Counted from the first letter of the stretch, positions 46,058 to 58,670 are shown. The stretch: 64,000 nucleotides of DNA from Limonium bicolor (GCA_023374045.1 CM041783.1:98925298-98989297); one strand, 5' to 3'. The notes: generated by a model not told the origin, from the sequence alone. Translations and numbers: made by a program.

Positions 46058-49000
46058 TGTGGAGGGTGATTTTTCGGTATGAGGGGGGTCTATCTAAATA
46101 TGGTCTGACTGAAAAGTCTAGATCCTAAAATGTCATTCTGTGGAGGGTGAAAACCCGTTATTCTGACATCCCTCAAATACCTACTAAATCGTCCGTCTTT
46201 CCCAGAAAGCATAAAGGGGAATGCAAGTGTGCATTACACCCGCTCTCGATGGGCTCCACGCGGACTTATGCCCTAAGGGCAGAATTGACTAGAGTCGCCA
46301 CCTAGTTTGACCTATGATACTAGGAAGGAAGATCGGGTTCTAAGAACCGTTAATTGACTCTGATGATTTGTTGCCTATGGATAGGACTTATCTGATCATA
46401 CTAGAGATTCTGTGTGGGTTCGCAATGGGTTACACCCCTTGGAAGTGGCAACGACCACGACATCGGATTGGTGCCCGAGGAAACCTCGGTCTCCAATTGT
46501 CGGGATTGCCTTCTTTCAAAACCTTTTTGAAGAGATTCATTTCAAAGCCAAGGATAGGATTAGGACAGGAGGGGAGGAAACGAGTGGATGAGGCGAGCTT
46601 TTCTGCCAAGCTAACGCCAAGAAGAAGAATTGATGAATTCGAATGAGTATAGAATGAAAGACTAGGAGTTTGATTTTGAGAGTTGAAGAAGTCGAGGGTT
46701 TGTGGGAGTCAGAGGGGATTTGAATGTTTTGAGAGATATGAAGAACACCTTAGAGTGGGAAAAGGTTTTTCTTTATTGAAATAGGGTCGCACCCTAGATG
46801 GGCTGCCTATGTACTCAACTCCCTGTTGAGATCAGACCTTACGTAGTTCAGGGGTTTTTGGAATTTTGGAAGTTTTGATGTTTGAGGGTTTTTAGAAATG
46901 CTTGATGTGTGGGATGCTATATTCTGTGAGACGCTCGGGTCTTATGAGACGTTTGAAATCTTGAGATGTCGAAATCTGTGAGACGCTCGGATCTGTGAGA
47001 CACTCGGGCCTGTGAGATGCTCTGGTCTATGAGATATTCGAATCATTGGAATAACAAAGTCTGTGAGACGCTCTGGTCTGTGAGACATTCTGAGTGTAGG
47101 GGATAATTGAATTTTTGGAGGATGATTTGAATTCGTGAGAATATTAGAGTCTGTGGTATTCGAGATTTTGAGGAGTTTAAAGCTTATGAGGTTTGGAATT
47201 ATTAGGGATTTAAAATAATTTTTGAATTGAATTGAAATTGAGATTGAATTGGGGTTGAATTGAAATGGGAAGGAATTGAATTTGAATTTTGAATCGAATT
47301 TGAATTTTAATTGGAATTGAACTGAAAATTGAATTGATTTGGGATTGATTCGAGTCGAATTGAGATTGAATTGAATGAATTTGAATTGAATCGGAATGAA
47401 TGAATTTGAATTGAATCGGAACGAATGAATTTGAATTGAATCGGAACGAATGAATTTTTATCGAATTAGAATTGAAAGAATTTTTATCGAATTGGAATTG
47501 AAAGAATTTTTGTCGAATTGAAATGAATGAATTTTTTATCGAATCGGAATTGAAAGACTTTTTTTTCATCAAATTGGAATGGATGAATTTTTATTGAATC
47601 GGAATGAATGAATTTGAATTGAATCGGAATGAATGAATTTTTATCGAATAGAATTGAATCAAATTGGAAAGAAGGAATTTTAGAATTGAATCTCTAATCG
47701 AATTGGGAATTGAAACGTGGGATTAAAAGAATGTTTGAATGAATTTGAGTTGAATGAATTTTCTAATCGAATTTAATTTGATTTTGTTGAGAAATTGAGA
47801 TTGATTTGAATTGATTTTGGAATGAAATTGACATTAAATTGGAATTGAGATTGAATTAAGAATTGAATTGGAATTGGGATTGGATTGCAATTGATTGATT
47901 TGAAATTGAATTTTTGGGCTGAATTTGGAATTGAATTTTGGGTTTTGAATTGGATTTGTATTGATTGAAACTAGTCATTGAGTGTGAGTTTTATTCTGAC
48001 AATTATTGATTGTTTGGAAATTTTTATACGGGAAGGGCATTCCCCACCGACCAGACTCTACGGCCCGTTTGAGTGAGGAACATCCCCGAACCTAGAAGTC
48101 TTTCTAAACTGGACTTGACGAGTCCAGAAATAAGTGGGTAAGTCTAAAGGTTATTCTATGGCCACCTGTTCTAGCCCGGTTCGGCTAACAATGAGTTGGG
48201 CCCGGGATGAAAGTGAAATTTGGGCTGAGGTTTAAAGCAGCCCAAACGGGCTCAGCCCATTATGTTATGAGAATGAAGCAATAGTTAAACGTTGAATTCA
48301 TCACAAAGCGGGACATAGAAACTGAAAATTATCACGACAGTCATCACCAAACTGACCGGCAGCTAAATACCATCAAAATCCAATTGCCTATTTATTCGAC
48401 CAAGTGAGTAAGTATGGAAATAAAGCTACGCAACCAAAGTTTCATAAAAAAAAATATTAAATTAAAATTCCTTGCACCAGCAGAGGCCATTTAAGCTTTA
48501 ACTAAATTCATAATGATTAAACACGTCGATCATTGATTCTGGGTTTGTTCTTTCTGGTTGGTGAACCCTGAACCAGGAGCTAAACAATCTTAAACACACA
48601 AACCAAAGAGAGAAGGTAGGTCGAGCTAAGAATTAACCCACATTTCCGTTTTCTGTTTCCATCTGGTTAGACCTCGACCGGGACACCGCAAGCTATTAAC
48701 CGATTTATACCTCTTCTCTGACTCGCTTTTGCTCTAATTCACCCACTCCTACTGTTCGAAAATCAAACTTACAAAGCATAACCAAATGTAAACAAACGGC
48801 TAGTTTTTCTCTCAAACAATCATTATCCTGCTCTTAACAATTAATCCATGCAATGAAACTTTAGAAAAGTAGGGATCCTAATGTCTTTTCCTCCTGTTGA
48901 CTTTGCCATAAAACTTATCAAGGGTTGCCTTATGGCAAAGAGAGTGAATTGTCTACCATAGCATCGTCGATCTTTCTGGGCAAAGTGTGAGTAAGAGTGC

Positions 49001-51765
49001 AAGCTCATAATGTGTTTCAAATTGTGGTAGGTGTCGGCAATCATTCAATTCAAGCAAAACAATGCTTATGTACCGATGTCCAAGAACAGTTGGATATTGA
49101 CCACTCGATTAGACCATGTTACACTTGACTTTCCCCATTTAAAACTTTGTTACAGATGCAAAAGTGTACCCCAGTGAACATACAGCAGTAGTGTATTTCA
49201 TATTATACTCAAGTTATGACGGGTGTGAAACTGTCAATTTCAGGCGACGAACACTTCTTAAAAGAAGGTGCAAAACAGTTGATTGATTTTTTTTATACAG
49301 ACAGACCACGCAATGTCTGGACTTAATGACCATAGCATAGTGTAATTGCAGTAAAAGTACTGTCCATGAACAACATTACAGTTTTAGGTTGACAATTCAG
49401 ATGATAAGCATTCAGAATATGCTCTTATAGCAGCTAAAAACGTGGGCAAAAGGGAGATTAAAGCAGGCTGTGCAATAGCTCAAAAACACAGAACAACCAT
49501 GCTTCAAGATGTAACACTAGACGGCAGCACATACAAAGAAAGGATGGACGTTATTCAAGAGCTTAATGCTACAGAAACGGGTATTTATTCAAGCAGAAAG
49601 AATCCGAAGTAACCAGAGCTTATTACCAACCATATTCTCATCTCATGAAGACCTAAACAAGACTTAACAAAGAAAACCTGTACAGACTGAAACATGTTAC
49701 ACTAAGGCTTATGACAGAGGAAAAAACAGAAATAAACGAAGTTGTATTCATAATGGATGAACCATTGAATTAGACACCATTGGCAATTAATCTGTGCAAA
49801 GAAATTCTAAAAGGATAGAGCTCCTGCTGTTATGTACTCCTAAACACCGGTTTCACATTAGAGGTAATCGATATAGCCATACAACACTGAACAGTTACAT
49901 ACAAATGAAAATTAAAGTCACAAGGAAATATGACGGTATAGACAACTATCTTTAATACAGCAACGTAAAGATCGAAGGCAAGTCACAGAGAATAACAAAC
50001 ATGTTGGTAAGTCATGGAAGCACCCTCAAGTAAACAGAATCATCAGCGGGTCTAAATCAGAGATAAATACATACCGGGAAAGGAGTGATAGAGGTTTCTT
50101 CCTATGCTGGTTATGGTCGCGGGTTGCCGATTTTCTAGAGACCAACACCTTTTGCTTTCGGACTAGGTCTTGCTCGGAGACGATGATGTAAAGCAAAAGT
50201 TTCTGGCTACGGTGAAGTGTTGGTGTCATTCTCTTCTTTTTTTTTGGTGGAAGCGAGGAGGATGGAATGCCTTTGATGGTTGTCGGTTGTGCTGTTCTGT
50301 GTCCAGAAATCGAGAGTATAGAGAGGAAGATAGTGAGGGATTGAAGGTGAGGCAGAGCAGCAAGTTCCTTGTTTCCCGATAAAGAGAATGAAGTCGACAC
50401 AGAGCAGGTATGCTCTTGGTTTACCGAGAGAAGAGAATGAATGGCGCAACGTAGGTATGTTCCTCGTTTACGTGAACAAAGAACGGAGTAGGCATGGAGC
50501 TTGTATGCTCTCGGTTCGCCGGAGAAGAGGACGAACGTGGCGTAGAGCAGGTATGCTTCTCGTTCGCCGGGAGAGGAGGATGAAGATGCTGCAGCGTCTT
50601 CTCTTTGTTCACGTGAAGAAGAAAACCGGAATGGACTGAGGTTTTTCTTGTTTTTCTTTTTGGACGTAGAGGAAAATGTTGTTGATGGCGGCTGTTTCTG
50701 GAATGACGAGAACCAGGGAGACCGCTTTGGTAGGGTTTTGGGATCTGTGTTCTTTTATAAAAGAATAGTAGGGTTTTGAAAGAAAAAGGTCAGTAGACTT
50801 TTCAATGGGTTTACCATACTGGATGGGTTTTGTTTTGAGCAGAATCGGACTGGGCTTGCATCTGGTCCAAGTAAAATAAAATAGTCAGAACTTGCATCAT
50901 CTTGACACTACCCAACTATACTATAACGAATTTAATATATAAGTGCAAGAAATAATGTTAAAGTTCTATTTCCAACTAAATAATCCTTAAAAATGCTAGC
51001 GTTTACAATATAAATGTACAGTAAGACGAAAGAATTTAATCTAGCAAATGAACTATTTTCTTCGTATGAGTCATGAAATTACAGGATGTAAATAATAAAA
51101 TAAAAAGCATTATAAAGATATGAAATAAACGAAATAGCATAACAATGAGTACACAAAATAATGAAATAATACTAGTGTAATGGAAGTAAAAATACAAGCG
51201 AATGCCATAACATGGATATCGAATTAGATATGTACGAATAACAATAAATAAGATTCAAAAAGGAAGTAATAAAATGAAATGAGATGAGAGGGAGTTTAAT
51301 CGAATTAGCGAAAAAACAAAATACGCTAGTAAGGAATATAATAGTGAAAATTGTACGTAAAATGATGAAAACAATTCTAGAAATAATAATGATAAAGACA
51401 AAGTAAAACAAGTACTAATAAAGAGAATACAAGTAAAAGTATCAATGAAATGGAATGAGATGAAATAAACAAATAACAAAATAGTATAAACCAAAATAAA
51501 AACAAATATACAAATGAATACGTGAATAATACAGAACCGACTACATGAAATGATTCGAAAATAAAATGGTAGGATAAGAAAATAACAAAAAGGGACGGAC
51601 TTGACACGGATGTTTTGAAAATTGATTTAGAAATTTTGTCATAAAATGAAAGTATTGTTTTGGTATACAAATGAATAAGTTTTGAAAAGAAAAGGTGACG
51701 ACCCTCCTATTTTTATTTATTTTTTTGAATTTTACTTTATGGGGTGAGAATTTTTGGTGTCTACA
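46058..51765 (-). repeat. 5' LTR of the giant-LTR element, uninterrupted (5708 bp)
   Basis: It begins (plus strand) TGTGGAGGG and ends GTGTCTACA. The split sister LTR totals 5699 bp without CACTA. This copy carries the unoccupied CACTA target CAT at 48847-48849. It contains the same minisatellite (46910-47095) and GAATTGAA block (47210-47980). As 5' LTR it should contain the promoter on the minus strand, but I could not single out a TATA box. Confidence 0.94.
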
Positions 51766-51770
51766 CTACC
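51766..51770. other. Target site duplication CTACC, right copy (giant-LTR element)
   Basis: It matches 19580-19584 and directly follows the element end CTACA. Confidence 0.93.
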
Positions 51771-52638
51771 AAAATTGTGTCATCTGCAAGGGCAAAATAA
51801 TGACAGAGGTACATGACAAAACTATCCTCCTTGACTCAAACTCCATTGTAACTCATCTAGCAATTCCAACTAGCGGACTAGAATTCTATGATAGGGCTGG
51901 TTTTCCTGATCTCGGGTTGATAAGTGCAAAAGAGGTTATGACTTCTTTTTACCAAACAGTAGAGTTGGTCACTCTTTAGACCGACCAGCTCTGTCAAATA
52001 CACACCAAATGCTTCATACCCTGGTGATCAAAAACTTAGTCCCTAGAAAGGAGGGAAACCAGTTTGTCCGCCCGCTAGATCTTGCAATCTTGTACTACCT
52101 CATTCATCACCAAAAAAAAAACCTCCCGAAACTCATCCTCAACCACATAGCCTCAACCATCTCCTCACCCCGACACTCTCTAGGGTATATCTTCTCGCTA
52201 CCAAAAATCCTCACCCACTGTGACATTGTCCTTGATCCCTCCAAAGCTAATCGCATTACAAAAACTGGCATCCTTGGTCAGATACTGTACAACAAAACCC
52301 CATCTTTTCAGATCAAGTCGGTCTCCAAGACAAACCCTCCCTCCAAAAAGCTAGCCCCTCCAAAAACCGCATCACCTCCTGACACAGCCTCTCTGTCTGA
52401 AAGGGTAATAGCGATCGAGAACAACCTCGCCACTCTATCCAAGAAGATTGACATGCTCATCGACGTCCTCAACAAAAACCACAAACAGATGATGAACATC
52501 TTTGCATGAGGAGTCCAGAAGGTGACGGATGAGTTCCGGGAAACTTTTACTGAAACTCTAGAAGCGGCTAAGGCAATGGATGGCGCTGGGACTTCGGGGG
52601 AAGATAGAGCAAGGGATGAGGACACAAGAATGGATTGA
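51771..52638 (+). pseudogene. Envelope-like third ORF of the copia element, C-terminal part, broken
   Basis: This continues the frame cut at 19584. It is open to TAG at 51977, shifts frame, is open again over 52009-52509, and after an in-frame TGA (52507) stays open to about 52636. The middle segment (GLEFYDRAGFPDLG) fits the plant transposon protein domain seen in Sirevirus and some gypsy third ORFs. The end is a Lys/Leu/Ile-rich stretch (~52400-52620) likely to be a coiled coil. Product function is unproven and this copy is inactive. Confidence 0.65.
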
Positions 52639-53101
52639 GGAGATGACTAACCCTTTACCCCACCCCTTTTAACTCTTAGGAAGAACTTACTTTTGAGTAC
52701 TCTTGATTTGCGTTGGTGGTTTGTTTTAATGACTTTTGCGGATTATGTTTGTGGATATTTTGTGTGTTTCCCCTGATGTTGGCAAACGGGGGAAGCGGTG
52801 TATCCCGTGGCTGGTGTCTGCGGGTAACTATGTGTGAATGCTGAGTGCCTCTGAAGGCCTCTTCCGTTTTGGATTTGTTTATATTTCTACTATGTAGTAT
52901 TTGAAGTAGTTTCATACTATAGTTTTTATCTGTTCTTATCAACTGCATCAGCTTAAGGGGGAATATGTGTTTAAGGGGGAACAAACAGTGAGTTGTTCTC
53001 CCGAGATAGTTGCTCTGCTTTGTTGTCTATTCCTTTTTGCAGGTACATTCATTAAAGACCACAAAGTCTACGTTGGATACACTGAGTTTGCCATCATCAA
53101 C
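52639..53101 (+). other. Copia 3' untranslated region with extra polypurine tracts
   Basis: No gene is seen. AAGGGGGAA occurs at 52955-52963 and again at 52974-52982, ahead of the main tract at 53102. Multiple polypurine tracts before the 3' LTR are described for Sireviruses. Confidence 0.5.
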
Positions 53102-53113
53102 AAAAAGGGGAAA
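53102..53113 (+). other. Polypurine tract of the copia element
   Basis: AAAAAGGGGAAA lies three bases before the 3' LTR start at 53117. It primes plus-strand DNA synthesis. Confidence 0.8.
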
Positions 53114-53116
53114 TTT

Positions 53117-53828
53117 TGTTGGAGACTTAAGTTTTGCAGATGATTGCCTCCTCAGTCAAAGTAGCGATGCAGAAAGACTTGACGTTGTTGCTACTTACCA
53201 GCTCGTGTACCTCTACAAAAGTATCTGTTCACCTGTTCCTATCTGCCAAGAAGCGCGACACTACTGAGTGGCTGTGGAAAACTCGGAAGCATGGGAGCAT
53301 GCGCAAACGTGAGAACGTGAAGCACAAACAGCTCCACGACTCCGATACTTACGGAAACAACTCAAGCAGCCGCTACATGAAGACTTCACCGAAGATTTAG
53401 GATATAGTTAAACGAGTATATAAGCATACGATTGTAATTAGTTCTGTGTGCATTCTAGATTTTTCAGAGAGAGAAACACCGCTTTGAGAGAGAAAGTATT
53501 TTGAGAGATCTTAGTGAGATAGTGTCAATCAGCTTAGGTATTTATTACCTATAGAGCACACATAGAACACTCCCATTTACTCCTTGTGACGCATTGATCA
53601 AAGCCGAGAGTAGAGCGAGTGTTGGATGAGACAGAGTACCTCTGTCGAATCCCAAGATAGGAAGCTAGGTTGTAATTCACATTGAATTTCAATACAAACA
53701 GAATCCTATCTTGTTAAGTTTAAACAAAAGCATCAGCGTTATTATTTTCTGCACACATTTATTCTTCAAGCAGAGTTGGTCTGAGACTAACACCTCAGAC
53801 CTACTCGGTCAGCACCCCCATCCCATCA
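53117..53828 (+). repeat. 3' LTR of the copia element
   Basis: It is 712 bp, starts TGTTGGAGAC and ends CCCATCA. The TATA box copy is at 53417-53423. GTTAC at 53829-53833 is the right target duplication. Confidence 0.95.
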
Positions 53829-53833
53829 GTTAC

Positions 53834-55693
53834 AACAAGGGGTGTGAACTAATGTCATATTCCGCAATACCTTTCAATACCACACAATCATGATCAAAAT
53901 ATGAAAATTACAATAAACATTCAGCATTAAGAACTTTTCTTTTCTTTGCATAATTGTTTTCCATTTTTTGCATAATTGTTTTCATCCCCCAGACTTTTCT
54001 CTTTATCCCTGTATCTGCGTTGGTTCTTCTATCCCAGATCACGAGACCTTAGGTAGATGGGTGATGAAGCACCCCAAGGACTTAATAACCGGATAAAAGA
54101 GGCTCGTTTCGGTTCAGACAATTTAATTAAGATCAGAGGAGTACCTTGCCTTATCCAAACTTTCACAACATTCCCAATATCATCGAGCTATACTAATTCA
54201 GTTTACACAATCATCTAATCCACCTAATTTCAGTGAAAACGGAATTAATTTGAATAAAAACAAGTTAGTTTAGTCAAACAACTTTAAGAAGAAGAATTCT
54301 TGAGGTTTTCACCTGGCTCAACTTCAATCTTCCACAAACATTTTCACCCAAGAATTCAATATTTATAAGCACTTAGAGAAGCGATTCTCTCAAGGCAATA
54401 GGACAAACAAAAACAAGTGTGGCATTTAAGCGCAACTGGCATATTTTCAGGGAAAGGTCTCTACTTCGTCACACTTAAGATAAGAAATGTCCTCATTGTT
54501 CAAAAATAAAAATCAAGAAAAGATCTTTCAAAATATGTCAGACTCATGAAGAATTTCATTCAAGACCATAAGGACTGATATAAAAATAATCATTAAGCAT
54601 AAAAGCCATGATAGGCTGAACGTAAACATAAAAAAAAGGAGAAACTGAAACTCCCTTGATATTGTAGATTGAGGAATGGAACCTTCCTCATTCTTAAGCT
54701 CGTACAAGGGGGGTAGCGTCGTTCCTCACACTTGCATCCAAGCAAGTGTCCATCCTAGAAGAATATCAATCACCATAAAAAGAATTTCACCTGCACACAC
54801 TCACAACTACCACAAAAAACGCCAAAAAGTGTTGCATTAAAAGTGCAGGCACAATTGCCACTTCTTAATAAAACAAAATAAACCTAGAAACAAAAATTAA
54901 GTAAATAAAACTACCTATAATAAAAATATAAAACTAGAAAACAAAACCAAAAATAAAACATAAATTTAACCACTGGGTTGCCTCCCAGTATGCTGCCCAT
55001 CTTTATAGTCTTTGGCTAGACTCCCACTTCGTTATCCTGGATCAAAAATAAAAGTAGACAACAACTTTGCCAGGAAAACGTAATAGACAGTAGTTAAAAG
55101 AAAACCACCTGGATCAAAATAAAACGTTACTTTGGCAAATAAAATAGGAAAGTAAATACTCCACAAAACCTTGTGTTTGAGGAGATACTACCTGTTACTT
55201 CGTTCCATCAGAAGACCAGGTGTGAATGGCTCTTCTTCCTCAAATTGGAGGATGTAAACATCATCCTTCTGTTGTTGAGGCTTCTGGAGGCAAAGTTGGA
55301 GTTATTGATGACTTGGTGGTAGCGGTGTTCCCTCCTCAGATTAGAGGATACAAATATCCTCTCCCGGTTGGTGAGACTCCATGGGAAAATCCTCTTCTAG
55401 CTCGCAGACCTCTTAGACAATATATGATCAATTCCTAGATAGTCGAGTTGAGTCGAGATTAGGGAGGGAGGGCAATATAACTCTTCAGCATGTCGCTCAA
55501 CCTCTTCATCAGACTCCTCTTCAGCTTAAGAAATAATAAGCTTGGAATGGTCTTCACCCACCAAAATCTCTACTTGAAATGAGTCCAATGGGTTTAAATG
55601 ACTTTGATTTTGCAGTAAATTTGTATGCTCCAGTGCTAGCTGCTCTGCAAGTTGGATCATCTGTCTCTTTAAATTCTGATTAATGGCAGCCTG
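53834..55693 (-). mobile_element. Non-coding remnant, probably Ty3/gypsy (Athila/Tat group), minus strand
   Basis: No intact coding region is present. The motif CTGGGAGGCAACCCAG on the minus strand (plus 54970-54990, CTGGGTTGCCTCCCAG) is one I associate with the region downstream of pol in Athila/Tat-type gypsy elements. The rest is AT-rich. A frame at 55226-55438 shows no domain. Neither LTR could be delimited. Confidence 0.35.
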
Positions 55694-56110
55694 TGTAACA
55701 CCCTTATTTAATGTAAATTCAGCGGAAAATAAAATATTAAGGCGATTACAGATCATCGGGTACCAAACACCCGGCACCAAACCTCACCAATTACAACTTA
55801 TAAAATTATAAATGCTACGGTCTGAACTTGAGAAAACATAACAAGGGCAAGATATAAAAACTCTCCACAATTCCTAATTCCCATCCCAATCACTCATACT
55901 CTTCGTGGCCACCTGTATAACAATTCGTACATGCAAGATGAAACCAAGCAGCCCACCCGGGAGGGTTGAGTCAGTTCCCTAGAATGGAATTGGTACAACT
56001 CTCCAAAACAAAAGTTTAAAAACATAACTCTTAAAATAATCAATAACTTGAAGTCAAATGCTTAAAACAAAAACAGAAAAACATGGCACATCCAAATCAC
56101 CAAGTCAAAG
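55694..56110 (-). mobile_element. LTR end fragment (TGTAACACCC...CAGCGGAA)
   Basis: It starts TGTAACACCC and has CAGCGGAA a little later, like the LTR end at 4457 (TGTAACACCCC...CAGCGGAA), but otherwise it is diverged. No primer site lies outside it. It is cut off by the LTR starting near 56111, so about 0.4 kb remains. Confidence 0.45.
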
Positions 56111-58120
56111 TGTGTGCCTCGATTTTTAAACCCTACCCTATGTTGATTAGAGTTGATTAGGATCTAGTCGGGTTTTAGGTCCACTTATAACCTAAGATTA
56201 ATAACTATGTCATATAACATTAATTATTAAAACCTAAGCTAGCTCACTGGAACCTATTATGAGTCGCCACCTAATTTTAACCTAAATCAAATTAGGAAAG
56301 GAGAGTTCGGGTTTGGGGGCTTGGTTTACGACTTATTTAGGGTTCAATTACTTTCATTACCCCTAGAAGTCGTTTTTCCTCTACTTAGTTTAATTACGGC
56401 TTATTACGAGTCACTTAAACCTAAGTGCGCAAGCTTCTGTTTTTTTATGTTTTTTAGCATTTTTTGACAGAAAATTAAAGTGAGAATTGAAATTACCTGA
56501 ACTAGGGTTTTGGAGGCAGAATTAATTCAAATTTTGATTCTGTCCGAAGCCACGGACCCTAGTTAATCTAAAATAAACAGAAAAGTCAAATTAATAAGAA
56601 AACACAATTTTGAAAAGTCCGGGGCCATGGACAAGACGTCCGTGGGCCCGGACATAAATTAAAAAACCCTAAATTTTGAAAATAAAATTATCCCGCCACC
56701 GTTCGGGGGCGTGCGGGACCCCGGACGTAGCGTCTGTAGGTGCGGACCGCCCTCGGACAGCGGCGTTTCAGTGGTTCCTGGCGGTGTTTTTGGCTCAAAA
56801 TTTATGGGTAGACAGCCTGAAAGATTCTAAACACGTTAGTGATTGAAAGTTTTCAATTTGAAGTTGAATTAAAAGCGAAACTTAGCAAACAAGTTATTGG
56901 GCAGAAGCGAAAACAAATGTTAATTCAGAAGCGGTATAAAGTCAAATCGAGTCCAAATTTTAACATAGAGTATTTAAATTTGAACAAAGTCAAAGAAGTA
57001 TGATTTCAACCTGTTTTACCTTTGGATTTAATGAAACTCTTCACATCGGGGATCTTTTGGTGCTTCGTTAATGCCAGTTTTGGATTGACTTCGAATTGAG
57101 CTTCTGACTCCTTCTTCTTTATATTGTTAAGGACGTGTTTCTTCTATTTTTGTGGTGTTTTGTGTGTTTTTGGTGCTTGGAAGTTCAATGGGAGAAGAAA
57201 GGATGAGTTTTTAATGATTTCGGGGTGATTTCTGTAGTGTTTCACTATAGATTTGAGGGTCGGGAGTGCAAAAACGTGGAGAGAAGGTTGGTGGCTGTGT
57301 TTTCTGACTATTGAGGTGTTCTCCTCTGCCCTAGGTCATTTTTGGAAGGTCCTTTTTTAGAAAGAGCAAGGCCATGTTGATAAAATAAGATCTTTATTTA
57401 AAACCCTGATTTTGTGCTCTAAGAGAATCTGATTTTTTAAAACACGTTACAAGACGATAAAAATTCTGAAACTTTAACCAAAGATAAAAGACAGTTTTTA
57501 GGAATTTCAAGAGTTGGAATCAGGTTATTTCGATAAATAATCGATTAGATAAAAATCTCACAATCTGGAATCTCCCATAATTCATAACTTATTATTGGAA
57601 AGTCGAAATAACAAAATTCCAATGGAATTAGTCTCTAAACATCATCTTCTATCTTGTGTTAAAATTTCATGACATTTTGTTTTGATTTCGGTATTTTCAG
57701 AGGAGAGAGAAAATTGTAAAAATGATTGAATTTCTCTTTTAAATTTTAGGTTAAGGTTCCAAATAAAATAATTTCAGGTTTATGACTGTATGTAGTCATA
57801 CAAACCATGTGAAAATTTTATTTTAATTTTGAAAACCTTTTTATTTCTATTTTGAGGCTATTTCATGTGTTAAATATTAAAGAAATTAGCTTATTAAAAG
57901 CTTAATTTCCATAATAAATATTATCAGAAAATCAAGAAATCCCTTTCATAATGACTATGATATTTAGAAGTGTTTGGAGATAATGAACAAGTCATATGAA
58001 AATAGAAACTCTCGAGAATTTCCTTGGAAAATCCTGCATTGGTGCATTTTAACCATTTTGCCCTTTGTAACACGTATGCCTTAGAGACTACTCCGGGGGG
58101 TTGAAATTTTGGGTATAACA
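56111..58120 (-). repeat. LTR (~2.0 kb) of a second Ogre/Tat-like non-coding element
   Basis: On the minus strand it starts TGTTATACCCAAAATTTC at 58120 and ends near 56111 or 56113 (plus TGTGTGCCTCGATTTTT). Outside it at 58121 is ACAGGGGGCAATC (minus), a polypurine-like tract, so this is the 3' LTR and the interior lies to the right. It contains a GTCCGGGGCC / CGGACC-type GC-rich cluster at about 56540-56770. Many stretches match the opposite-strand LTR starting at 62983. No gene is seen. Confidence 0.6.
56540..56770. repeat. GC-rich GTCCG/CGGAC cluster in the 56111-58120 LTR
   Basis: Repeated short palindromic words (GTCCGAAGCCACGGACC, GTCCGGGGCCATGGAC, GTCCGTGGGCCCGGAC, GACCCCGGACG, GCGGACCGCC) sit in otherwise AT-rich DNA. 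They resemble the clusters at 2150-2410, 6345-6475 and 10530-10800. Confidence 0.6.
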
Positions 58121-58229
58121 GATTGCCCCCTGTCAACTAGGCTTTGTAATGAAGATGAGAAGACTAGTTGATGCCTGAGTGATACCCCAAAATTTTGGGT
58201 CTTAAAAGACCCTATATGTAGATTGTGTC

Positions 58230-58670
58230 CAGCTATTCTAAGGCGCTGACTACCTAAGAGTGAGAATGAAAATGAAAAGATGTCAAGCGATTCTAAGGCG
58301 TTGACTACCTAAAAATGAAATGATGAAATAAATGTCAAGCGATTCTAAGGCGTTGACTACCTAAAAATGAAATGATGAAGTAAATGTCAAGCGATTCTAA
58401 GGCGTTGACTACCTAAAGATGAAATGATGAAGTAAATGTCAAGCGATTCTAAGGCGTTGACTACCTAAAAATGAAATGATGAAGTAAATGTCAAGCGATT
58501 CTAAGGCGTTGGCTACCTAAAAATGAAATGATGTCAAGCTATTCTAAGGCATTGACTACCTATAATGAATGAAATAATGTCAAGCTATTCTAAGGCATTG
58601 ACTACCTGAAGATGATGAAAATGATGCCAAACTATTCTAAGGTGTTGACTACCTGAAAATGCTGAAAGCT
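58230..58670. repeat. Tandem array, 52-bp unit (GTCAAGCGATTCTAAGGCGTTGACTACC)
   Basis: About nine copies are present. The central ones are spaced 52 bases (58334, 58386, ...) and nearly identical. The outer ones are diverged, as expected of unequal exchange with homogenised centres. Confidence 0.88.

Larger units (their letters stand above)
19585..51765 (-). mobile_element. Giant-LTR non-coding retrotransposon (LARD, Ogre/Tat-like), minus strand
   Basis: On the minus strand the element begins TGTAGACACC and ends CCTCCACA. It has a CTACC duplication, LTRs of about 5.7 kb (46058-51765 as 5' LTR; 19585-38449 minus the CACTA insertion as 3' LTR) and a 7.6-kb interior (38450-46057). The primer site TGGCGACTCTGCT three bases from the 5' LTR is the type I associate with Ogre/Tat Ty3-gypsy elements. 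No gag, pol or other domain appears in the interior on either strand, so mobility would depend on a relative. The net element length without CACTA is about 19 kb. Confidence 0.88.
12330..53828 (+). mobile_element. Ty1/copia retrotransposon, Sirevirus-like, disrupted by a nested insertion
   Basis: The element is bounded by 712-bp LTRs (12330-13041 and 53117-53828) and a GTTAC target duplication. In order it holds the 5' LTR, tRNA-iMet primer site, gag, pol (protease, integrase, reverse transcriptase, RNase H, which is the copia order), an envelope-like ORF, polypurine tract and 3' LTR. Without the inserted 32.2-kb element and its target duplication it would be about 9.3 kb. A gag with two zinc knuckles and a long coiled coil, an extra ORF after pol and several AAGGGGGA tracts before the 3' LTR point to the Sirevirus (SIRE/Maximus) lineage. 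Stops and frameshifts in pol and the envelope-like ORF make this copy unable to move on its own. Confidence 0.93.

Noticed and set aside
47210..47572. 120-codon Ser/Asn/Phe/Gln-rich minus-strand frame
   Set aside because: It is produced by the GAATTGAA low-complexity block. The matching stretch in the other LTR does not keep the frame.
55226..55438. 70-codon frame in the gypsy remnant
   Set aside because: It has an internally repeated GGATACAAATA/GGATGTAAACA-like pattern, no domain, and lies in a decayed element.
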